Source: Candidatus Odyssella thessalonicensis
GTDB taxonomy: Bacteria; Pseudomonadota; Alphaproteobacteria; Bin65
Reading direction: 5' to 3'
Length of the DNA stretch: 6,297 nucleotides
NCBI GenBank assembly: GCA_005240015.1
Contig: SBBV01000100.1
Location: 1-6,297, forward strand
Part shown: positions 1 through 5,126 of the stretch, piece by piece
How positions within the stretch are numbered: the first letter of the stretch is position 1
How the letters are laid out: every line of letters starts with the position of its first letter
Program-made: the position numbers and the translations under genes
The notes under the pieces: generated by a model
Told to the model about the DNA's origin: nothing
What the model saw: the letters and a program-made list of their open reading frames with translations, nothing else
Databases searched by the model: none

Positions 1-45
1 GAGGGGGCCGGCGTCTCACCAGACGGAATCGCCGTAACCCCCACC

Positions 46-103
46 CGGAGCAGCGCGCGCGAAGCGCGGGCTTGGCTCCGACCGCCCCCTCAAGGGGGGC
101 GGT
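46..103. repeat. Two abutting GC-rich hairpins (extragenic palindromic element)
   Basis: The first hairpin pairs CGGAGC (46-51) with GCTCCG (75-80), continues inward with AGC/GCT, and ends in CGCGC-GAA-GCGCG (56-68), with a small bulge and one mismatch. The second starts at the next base: ACCGCCCCC (81-89) pairs perfectly with GGGGGCGGT (95-103) around a 5-nt loop. There is no T-tract after it, so it is not a classical intrinsic terminator. It may still act as a transcript-end structure for an upstream gene, or as a structured leader for ampG, whose ribosome binding site begins 12 nt later. From memory, similar paired hairpins recur between genes in many alphaproteobacterial genomes; that family assignment is an inference. 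Confidence 0.6.
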
Positions 104-114
104 GACGACAATGC

Positions 115-120
115 GAAGGA
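115..120 (+). promoter_or_regulatory. Ribosome binding site of ampG
   Basis: GAAGGA lies seven bases before the ATG at 128, which is good Shine-Dalgarno spacing. It supports that ATG as the start, rather than the out-of-frame ATG at 111. Confidence 0.7.
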
Positions 121-127
121 TCTCGGT

Positions 128-1609
128 ATGACCGCCGCCGCTGAACCCGAACGCAAAGGCTGGCTCGCTTCGCTCGCGGCCTACCGCGACCGGCGCGTGC
201 TGGCGATGCTGTTCCTCGGCTACTCGGCCGGCCTCCCGTTCCTGCTCGTGTTTGGAACGCTCTCGGCTTGGCTGCGCGAGAGCGGCATCTCGCGCACGAC
301 CATCGGCTTTCTCGTTCTCACTACCTTCGCCTACTCCCTGAAATTCGCCTGGGCGCCGTTCGTCGACCGGCTCCCGCTGCCGTTCCTCGACCGCCGGCTC
401 GGGCGGCGTCGTAGCTGGATGCTGCTGGCGCAGCTCATCATCGCGATCGGCCTCCTCGGCATCGCGTTCAACGATCCGAGCAAGAACCTCGCAGTGACGG
501 CCGCCTTCGCCGTGGTGACGGCGTTCGGCTCGGCGACGCAAGACATCGCGATCGACGCGTTCCGTATCGAATCGGCCCCGGTCGGGCTGCAGGGGGCTGC
601 CGCCGGCGCCTACCAGCTCGGCTACCGCCTCGCGCTACTCACCGCCGGCGCCGGCGCGCTCAAGATCGCCGCCATGGCCGATTGGACCGCCGCCTATGTC
701 CTGATGGCGATCCTGGTTTCGGTCGGCATGATCACGGTCCTGCTCGTGCGCGAGCCAGAGAAGGCGCCAGCGCAGCCGGACGCGGCGACGGCCGAAATCG
801 CCGCGCCGCTCGAAAAGGGCGGCTGGCTCGCGCGTGCCGGGGCCTGGATCATGGTGGCCGTGGTCGGCCCGTTCATGGACTTCTTTTCGCGCCACGGCTG
901 GACGGCGCTGCTGATCCTGCTCCTCATCGGCTCGTATCGGCTCACCGACATCACGATGGGCGTGATGGCGAACCCGTTCTACATCGACGTCGGCTTCACG
1001 AAGAGCGAGATCGCCGAGGTCAGCGGCCTCTACGGCGTGTGGATCGGTATTTTGGGCGCGCTCTTGGGCGGCGTGGTCGTGGCGCGCTGGGGCTTGATGT
1101 GGCCGCTCGTGATCTGCGCGTTCCTCGCCGCCGCCTCCAACCTGCTGTTCTACGTCGTCGCCGTCGACGGCCGCGAGATCCTCGAGCTCGGCCGGTGCCC
1201 AGATTCGCTTTGCCTGCCCGACGATCCCGCTGGCGTGAAGCGCGGCGACATCTGGCTGCTCTACATGACGATCACCGCCGAGAATCTCGTCGGCGGCGCC
1301 GCCGGCACCGTGCTGATCGCGTATCTCTCGAGCCTCACCAACACCGCCTACACCGCCACGCAATACGCGCTGTTCGGCTCGCTCTGGAGCTTCGTCGGCA
1401 AGCTCGTCGCCAGCACCTCGGGGCTCGTCATCGACGAGACCAGCTATCCGTTCTTCTTTGTCTACACGGCCGTATTGGGCGCGCCCGCGGTGCTGTTCGC
1501 GTTCCTCCTCCTGCTGCGGACGCGGCGCCAAGCAAGGCGGCGCGAGCAGGCTGAAGCACACGCGCCCACTCCCGCGCCGGCCTCCGCCAAGGCGCGTCCT
1601 GCGGAGTAG
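128..1609 (+). CDS. ampG: AmpG-family MFS permease (muropeptide transporter type)
   Basis: This 493-residue, multi-spanning inner-membrane protein belongs to the major facilitator superfamily, AmpG/PAT branch. AmpG proteins carry GlcNAc-anhydroMurNAc muropeptides into the cytoplasm for cell-wall recycling; in bacteria with inducible AmpC this supplies the inducing signal. Visible signatures are GLPFLLVFGTLSAWLRESG (residues 35-53), YSLKFAWAPFVDR (69-81), the basic loop GRRRSW (92-97), SATQDIAIDAFRIE (135-148) and QLGYRLALL (163-171). The last two match the AmpG signatures after which the family is recognised. The length is close to the 491 residues of E. coli AmpG. A hydrophilic stretch near 208-235 divides the two halves, and the C-terminus (about 464-493) is a basic, Ala/Pro-rich tail. 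An unusual polar loop at about 347-375 contains two cysteines. The start is supported by a good ribosome binding site. A binding-protein-like gene follows after 6 bp, probably cotranscribed. The family is clear; the exact substrate is inferred. Confidence 0.87.
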   Translation: MTAAAEPERKGWLASLAAYRDRRVLAMLFLGYSAGLPFLLVFGTLSAWLRESGISRTTIGFLVLTTFAYSLKFAWAPFVDRLPLPFLDRRLGRRRSWMLLAQLIIAIGLLGIAFNDPSKNLAVTAAFAVVTAFGSATQDIAIDAFRIESAPVGLQGAAAGAYQLGYRLALLTAGAGALKIAAMADWTAAYVLMAILVSVGMITVLLVREPEKAPAQPDAATAEIAAPLEKGGWLARAGAWIMVAVVGPFMDFFSRHGWTALLILLLIGSYRLTDITMGVMANPFYIDVGFTKSEIAEVSGLYGVWIGILGALLGGVVVARWGLMWPLVICAFLAAASNLLFYVVAVDGREILELGRCPDSLCLPDDPAGVKRGDIWLLYMTITAENLVGGAAGTVLIAYLSSLTNTAYTATQYALFGSLWSFVGKLVASTSGLVIDETSYPFFFVYTAVLGAPAVLFAFLLLLRTRRQARRREQAEAHAPTPAPASAKARPAE

Positions 1610-1613
1610 GAAG
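1608..1613 (+). promoter_or_regulatory. Ribosome binding site region of the binding-protein gene
   Basis: Purine-rich AGGAAG overlaps the ampG stop codon (TAG at 1607-1609), just ahead of the ATG at 1616. A GGAG at 1603-1606 offers a better-spaced alternative. Either way the site lies inside the end of ampG, which suggests coupled translation. Confidence 0.5.
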
Positions 1614-1615
1614 CG

Positions 1616-2332
1616 ATGAAGAACATAGTCGCCGAGCTGGCGCCCACCGGCGTGCTGCGCGCCGGCATCAACCTCTCGAATTTTCTGCTCGTCTCGGGCA
1701 AGAGCGCAGGCGGCGAACCCGTCGGCGTGGCGCCCGACATGGCGCGCGAGATCGCCAAGCGGCTCGGGGTGCCGGTGAAATACGTCACGTTTCCGTCGCC
1801 GGCCGAGCTCGCCGATGCGGCCGAGAAAGGCGTGTGGGACGTCGCCTTCATCGGCGCCGAGCCGCAGCGCGCCGAGAAGATCGCGTTCACGCCGGCCTAT
1901 GTCGAGATCGAGGCGAGCTATCTCGTGCCCGCGGGCTCGAAGCTCAAGGCCATCGCCGAGGTCGATCGTCCCGGCGTGCGCATCGCGGTGTTCGGGCGCT
2001 CGGCCTACGGCCTCTGGCTCGAGCGCAGCGTCGAGCGGGCGACGCTGGTGCGCGGCGATTCGATCGACGCCTCGTTCCGGCTCTTCGTCGACGAGAAATG
2101 CGACGCGCTGGCGGGCCTGAAGCCGCGTCTTCTGAAAGACGTTCAAACGCTGCCCGGCGCCCGCATCCTCGATGGCCGCTTCACCGCCGTGCAGCAGGCG
2201 ATCGGCACCGCGCGCGCCAACGCGGCCGGCGCCCAGTTCCTGCGCCGCTTCGTGTCCGAGGCGAAAACCTCCGGTTTCGTCGCTGCGCTGATCGCGCGCC
2301 ACCAGGTGCAGGGCCTGTCGGTGGCCGCATAG
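1616..2332 (+). CDS. Signal-less substrate-binding protein, SBP_bac_3 (amino-acid-binding) family
   Basis: This 238-residue protein has the fold of family 3 solute-binding proteins of amino-acid ABC transporters. The N-terminal lobe carries LAPTGVLRAGINL (residues 8-20), GVAPDMAREIAKRLG (37-51), the WDVAFIGAEPQRAEKIAFT block (74-92) and PAYVEIEASYLVP (93-105). The second lobe follows from about residue 119, and the chain ends AVQQAIGTAR...GLSVAA. R85 fits the arginine that binds the ligand carboxylate in HisJ-like proteins. The Asp usually found after the xDAxxxD pattern appears to be Leu (L168). There is no signal peptide or lipobox, and no room for one: the frame upstream reads GAA GCG and then the ampG stop. 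From memory, similar signal-less proteins exist in other proteobacteria. No ABC permease or ATPase is nearby. A cytoplasmic ligand sensor or a non-transport role is possible; its true function is unknown. Confidence 0.8.
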   Translation: MKNIVAELAPTGVLRAGINLSNFLLVSGKSAGGEPVGVAPDMAREIAKRLGVPVKYVTFPSPAELADAAEKGVWDVAFIGAEPQRAEKIAFTPAYVEIEASYLVPAGSKLKAIAEVDRPGVRIAVFGRSAYGLWLERSVERATLVRGDSIDASFRLFVDEKCDALAGLKPRLLKDVQTLPGARILDGRFTAVQQAIGTARANAAGAQFLRRFVSEAKTSGFVAALIARHQVQGLSVAA

Positions 2333-2353
2333 CGGAGTCGATTTTCATGAGGC

Positions 2354-2370
2354 GAACCGCTTCGCGGTTC
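2354..2370. terminator. Hairpin in the convergent gap, possible bidirectional terminator
   Basis: GAACCGC (2354-2360) pairs perfectly with GCGGTTC (2364-2370) around a TTC loop, and GAG/CTC (2349-2351 with 2371-2373) can extend the stem. It sits in the 56-bp gap between two converging genes that end at 2332 and 2389, where a terminator serving both would be expected. T-rich sequence is weak on both sides, so intrinsic termination is a guess based on position and structure. Confidence 0.4.
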
Positions 2371-2388
2371 CTCGTTCGGCAACCGCCG

Positions 2389-3672
2389 CTACGAATTCTT
2401 CTCGAGGATCGCGCCGGCGAGATAGAGCGATCCGGCGATGAGCAGGATCGCGGGGCCGCTGCCCGCCTGCGCCACGATCTCGGCGATGGCGGCGGCCGGG
2501 TCGGCGGAGTGCGTGGCGCTATGGCCGGCGCGCGCCGCGGTCTCGGCGAGCCCCGCCGGGTCGAGGCCGTTGTGGCCGCCCGGCACCGGCACGGTGTGGA
2601 TCGTGGCGATGCGACCTCTGAGCTCGTCGAAGAACCCGACCGGATCTTTGCTGTCGAGCATGGCGGTGACGAGATGCACAGGCAAGTTCTGCCCGGCGAG
2701 CCAGGTGGCAAGGGCGCGCGCGCCGTGCGGGTTGTGGGCGCCGTCGAGCCAGAGCTCCCAGTCGCGGGGCAGCATCGCGGCCAGCGGTCCCGTTGTGAGC
2801 CGCTGCAGCCGCGCCGGCCAGCGCGCGCTCGCCATGCCGTGCGCGAGCGCCTTCTCGGGGAGCGTGAAGCGGTCGAGCTGCTCGAGGCAGGCCAGCGCCG
2901 CGCCGGCATTGTGATACTGATGCGCGCCCAGAAGGTTGGGTCGCGGCAGATCGAGCGTCCAGCGCGGCCCCTTGTAGCGAAACCCCGCGCTGGTTCGCTC
3001 CACGCGCCACTCGCGCTCCTCGACCAGCAGCGGCGTGCCGATCGACTCGGCCCGCATCGCGATCGGCGCCATCGCCTCGGCGAATTGCGCGCTCACGATC
3101 GCGGGCACGCGCGGCTTCAGGATGCCGGCCTTCTCGCCTGCGATGGCCGCGAGCGTATCGCCGAGATACTTCTGATGGTCGAGATCGACCGGCGTGATGC
3201 AGGTGACCGCGGGCCGCGCCACGACGTTCGTGGCATCGAGCCGGCCGCCCAGGCCCACTTCGAGCAGCAGGAGGTCGGCCGGCGTCTCGGCAAAAGCGAG
3301 GAACGCGGCGGCGGTGGTGATCTCGAAGAACGTGATCTCGGCGCCGGCATTCGCGGCCTCGACGCGCTCGAGCAGCGCCGCCAGCGCCGGGTCCTCGATC
3401 TCGCGACCGGCGAGCACGATGCGCTCGTTGAACTTGAGGAGGTGCGGCGAGGTGTAGACGTGGCAGCGATAGCCGGCCGCTTCGAGCGCCGCGCGGCAGA
3501 AGGCCACCACGGAGCCCTTGCCGTTGGTGCCGGCCACATGCACGACCGGCGGCAGCTTCTTCTCGGGGTGGCCGAGCGTCTCGAGCAGCCGCTCGATCCG
3601 CCCGAGCGAAAGATCGATGATGCGCGGATGCAGCGCCGTGAGACGGGCGAGCAGCGTGTCGATGGGGATCAC
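2389..3672 (-). CDS. folC: Bifunctional dihydrofolate synthase / folylpolyglutamate synthase
   Basis: FolC adds L-glutamate to dihydropteroate and then further glutamates to reduced folates, using ATP in the cytoplasm. From the chosen start the protein has 427 residues, normal for the family. It shows the ATP-binding loop HVAGTNGKGSV (residues 45-55), YTSPHLLKFNERI (73-85), LLLEVGLGGRLDATNV (135-150), and LDHQKYLGDTLAAIAGEKAGILKP (164-187) with the lysine that is carbamylated in Mur/FolC ligases. Later come RWPARLQRL and the C-terminal domain motif LDGAHNPHG. The start is set at a GTG (3672-3670), giving MIPIDTLLARLTALHP, which agrees with family N-termini. No ATG is available there, and the frame upstream runs into the palindromic repeat. 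No strong ribosome binding site is visible. The gene lies downstream of accD on the same strand, about 320 bp away, with the mosaic repeat between them. Confidence 0.93.
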   Translation of the reverse strand: MIPIDTLLARLTALHPRIIDLSLGRIERLLETLGHPEKKLPPVVHVAGTNGKGSVVAFCRAALEAAGYRCHVYTSPHLLKFNERIVLAGREIEDPALAALLERVEAANAGAEITFFEITTAAAFLAFAETPADLLLLEVGLGGRLDATNVVARPAVTCITPVDLDHQKYLGDTLAAIAGEKAGILKPRVPAIVSAQFAEAMAPIAMRAESIGTPLLVEEREWRVERTSAGFRYKGPRWTLDLPRPNLLGAHQYHNAGAALACLEQLDRFTLPEKALAHGMASARWPARLQRLTTGPLAAMLPRDWELWLDGAHNPHGARALATWLAGQNLPVHLVTAMLDSKDPVGFFDELRGRIATIHTVPVPGGHNGLDPAGLAETAARAGHSATHSADPAAAIAEIVAQAGSGPAILLIAGSLYLAGAILEKNS

Positions 3673-3726
3673 GAGGCAAACGCGCGAACGACGCCCGGCA
3701 CGAAGCGCGCAGTGTGCCCTCGCGCG

Positions 3727-3915
3727 GCATCCATCCTTCGAGGCGGCCGCGACGCTCGGCAAGTGCCGAGCTTCTGCCAAATCGCGCCAGGCGCGATTTG
3801 GCCTAAGCAACGCTCTTGCGTTGCGACCCGCACCTCAGGATGAGGCTGTTCCTGCAAACAGAGCCTCATCCTGAGGTGCGCCGCCCGCTTGGGCGGCGCC
3901 TCGAAGGATGGATGC
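3727..3915. repeat. Mosaic palindromic element with 19-bp terminal inverted repeats
   Basis: The left end (3727-3745) and the right end (3897-3915) are perfect 19-bp inverted copies containing the core CATCCTTCGAGG. Inside are consecutive hairpins: 3754-3771 (7-bp stem, 4-nt loop), 3776-3802 (11-13-bp stem, CCAGG centre), 3807-3824 (7-bp stem, TCTT loop), 3829-3880 (arms of 18 bp or more with CTCAGGATGAG) and 3878-3899 (9-bp stem, GCTT loop), the last overlapping the previous arm by 3 bp. The first four are each separated by exactly 4 nt. No transposase and no clear target-site duplication are seen. From memory, segments like CTCATCCTGAGG and CTTCGAAGGATGG are common extragenic repeats in Hyphomicrobiales-type genomes. 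It separates accD from folC and would be transcribed with them, so it could affect mRNA processing or folC expression. Confidence 0.8.
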
Positions 3916-3962
3916 AGGAGAAATCTTATCCGCCCGTGCCGCATGGCGGCCGGGACGATAAT

Positions 3963-3979
3963 TCATTCGCGGCGAATGA
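3963..3979 (-). terminator. Small hairpin just after the accD stop, possible weak terminator
   Basis: TCATTCG (3963-3969) pairs with CGAATGA (3973-3979) around a 3-nt loop. In the accD direction it begins about 15 nt after the stop codon and is followed by ATTATC, not a real T-tract. It may be a partial terminator, a 3'-end stabilising structure, or an outlying part of the neighbouring repeat cluster. Confidence 0.3.
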
Positions 3980-3993
3980 TAAACGCGAACGCG

Positions 3994-4944
3994 CTACCGC
4001 GCCGGCGCGGGCAGGCTCGGCTGCGGCTCGGTAGGAGGCGGCGCGGCCTGCTCGGCGGGGAACGGGATCACTTCGGCCGGCGGGTTGGGCCGCATCAGAT
4101 GGCCGAGCACGCGGATCAGCGTGTCGCGCAGGTCCTTGCGCGCCACCACCATATCGACCATGCCGTGCTCGACCAGGAACTCGGCGCTCTGGAACTCGGG
4201 CGGCAGCTTCTCGCGGATCGTCTCCTCGATCACGCGCTTGCCGGCGAAGCCCACCATGGCCCCGGGCTCGGCGATGTGAATGTCGCCAAGCATCGCGAAG
4301 GACGCGGAGACGCCGCCGGTCGTGGGGTTGGTCATCAGCACGATGTAGGGCAGGCCTGCTTCCTTCACCTGGTCGATGGCGATTACGCTCCGCGGCATCT
4401 GCATGAGCGAGAGGATGCCTTCCTGCATGCGCGCGCCGCCCGAGGACGGCACCACGATCAGCGCCGCCTGCTGCAGAACCGCGAGCTTGGCCGCAGCGAC
4501 GATGCCCTCGCCGACGGCGATGCCCATCGAGCCGCCCATGAAGCCGAAGTCGAAGCACGCCACCACCGCCGGCATCTCGCCGATGGTGCCGTGCGCGATC
4601 ACGATCGCGTCCTGCCCCGGCGCGCGGCCCTCCTTGCCCTGCGCCTCCTTCAGGCGGTCGGAGTAGCGCTTGCTGTCGCGGAAGCGCAGCGGGTCGACCG
4701 GCACCTTGGGCGGCTCGATCGTGTTGAAGGTGCCGCCGTCGAAGAGATGGGCGAGGCGGTCCTTGGGGCCGATCCGCATGTGATGGCCGCAATGGGTGCA
4801 GACATAGAGATTGGCCGCGAGCTCGCGGTGGAAGATCATCTGCCCGCAGGCCGGGCATTTGACCCAGAGATTCTCGGGCACCTCGCGCGTGCTGGTCGAG
4901 ACCAGCGCGCGGATCTTGGGGCGGATACGTTCCAGCCAGCTCAT
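3994..4944 (-). CDS. accD: Acetyl-CoA carboxylase carboxyltransferase subunit beta
   Basis: AccD and AccA form the carboxyltransferase of acetyl-CoA carboxylase, moving CO2 from carboxybiotin on AccB to acetyl-CoA to give malonyl-CoA, the first committed step of fatty-acid synthesis in the cytoplasm. The N-terminus has EVPENLWVKC and a four-cysteine zinc ribbon, CPAC (residues 30-33) and CTHC (49-52). The crotonase-like core shows GFMGGSMG (134-141), VVPSSGGARMQEG (164-176), TNPTTGGVSASFAMLGD (205-221) and GFAGKRVIEETI (232-243). The C-terminus (about 287-316) is a Pro/Ala-rich tail. The ATG at 4944 gives MSWLERIRPK, as in family members, and 316 residues; a TTG at 4956 would add four residues. 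Neither has a clear Shine-Dalgarno site. folC follows downstream, the usual proteobacterial order, but trpA is not upstream: the neighbour is divergent. Confidence 0.96.
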   Translation of the reverse strand: MSWLERIRPKIRALVSTSTREVPENLWVKCPACGQMIFHRELAANLYVCTHCGHHMRIGPKDRLAHLFDGGTFNTIEPPKVPVDPLRFRDSKRYSDRLKEAQGKEGRAPGQDAIVIAHGTIGEMPAVVACFDFGFMGGSMGIAVGEGIVAAAKLAVLQQAALIVVPSSGGARMQEGILSLMQMPRSVIAIDQVKEAGLPYIVLMTNPTTGGVSASFAMLGDIHIAEPGAMVGFAGKRVIEETIREKLPPEFQSAEFLVEHGMVDMVVARKDLRDTLIRVLGHLMRPNPPAEVIPFPAEQAAPPPTEPQPSLPAPAR

Positions 4945-5126
4945 GCCGTTAACCAATTCGCGGGGAGGCGAGAGGGGGAAAATGCGACTTCCCGGCCCCG
5001 AAGTCGATAGGCGGAAGGGGCTAGTGCGACGGCGGGGCGCGGCGAATGGCTTCGCTTTTCCATGGGTTTAGCGCAAGCTCGCGGGCCAGGTGGGGTTTTC
5101 GGGTGGCGGCGGCATAAACCTTCTAC
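4945..5126. other. Divergent intergenic region between accD and the phosphatidyltransferase gene
   Basis: This 182-bp gap must hold the promoters for both directions unless accD is transcribed from further upstream. It contains a perfect 7-bp dyad at 4985-5006. A CATAAA (5113-5118) nine bases before the ATG at 5127 matches four of six bases of a -10 box, but no acceptable -35 sequence lies at the right distance. The ATG at 5127 has no Shine-Dalgarno sequence before it, so a very short or leaderless transcript is possible. No coding sequence is supported here. Confidence 0.5.
4985..5006. promoter_or_regulatory. Perfect 7-bp dyad in the accD upstream region, possible operator
   Basis: CGACTTC (4985-4991) is repeated inverted as GAAGTCG (5000-5006) across an 8-nt C/G-rich spacer. 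It lies 41-62 bp upstream of the accD ATG. It could be a binding site for a dimeric repressor or a hairpin in the accD leader. I do not recognise it as the site of a named regulator. Confidence 0.3.

Larger units (their letters stand above)
1..127. other. Intergenic region upstream of ampG, possibly with the tail of an upstream gene
   Basis: No complete gene is visible here. One plus-strand frame is open from position 2 to a TAA at 35-37 and could be the last dozen codons of a gene that begins outside the window; nothing in those residues can be recognised. Another plus-strand frame stays open until a TGA at 129-131 that overlaps the ampG start, but it is arginine-rich and runs through the two hairpins at 46-103, so it is probably not coding. 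No convincing -35/-10 promoter pair is seen. The hairpins would suit the end of an upstream transcript, or an extragenic repeat. Confidence 0.5.

Noticed and set aside
111..131. A six-codon ORF whose TGA overlaps the ampG ATG, resembling a leader peptide
   Set aside because: It is too short to support, has no ribosome binding site of its own, and no regulatory codon run.
635..2302. A 555-codon open frame on the minus strand, antisense to ampG and the binding-protein gene
   Set aside because: It is rich in Arg, Glu, Asp, Gly and His without family motifs, covers two recognisable plus-strand genes and the gap between them, and is typical of open antisense frames in GC-rich genomes.
3673..3810. 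N-terminal extension of folC by 46 residues to a TTG at 3810
   Set aside because: The added residues do not resemble FolC and run through repeat DNA; the GTG at 3672 gives the family-like N-terminus.
1834..3843. A 669-codon open frame on the plus strand across the binding-protein gene and antisense to folC
   Set aside because: Its translation is arginine-rich low-complexity sequence, and it crosses a convergent gene boundary and part of the palindromic repeat. FolC on the other strand is unmistakable.
3727..3915. CRISPR-like array
   Set aside because: The repeats are inverted pairs of different sequence and length, not regularly spaced direct repeats with unique spacers.
3669..3944. A 91-codon minus-strand frame across the accD-folC gap
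   Set aside because: It translates the palindromic repeats themselves. From memory, similar HPSFEA/HPEVR-like peptides are common spurious predictions in alphaproteobacterial genomes.
3889..5010. A 373-codon open frame on the plus strand antisense to accD
   Set aside because: It is a shadow of accD, begins within the repeat element, and has no recognisable domain.
5042..5059. Small GCGAA/TTCGC hairpin followed by four T residues, as a terminator
   Set aside because: The stem is only 5 bp, the T-tract is short, and it lies between divergent genes where no transcript is expected to end.
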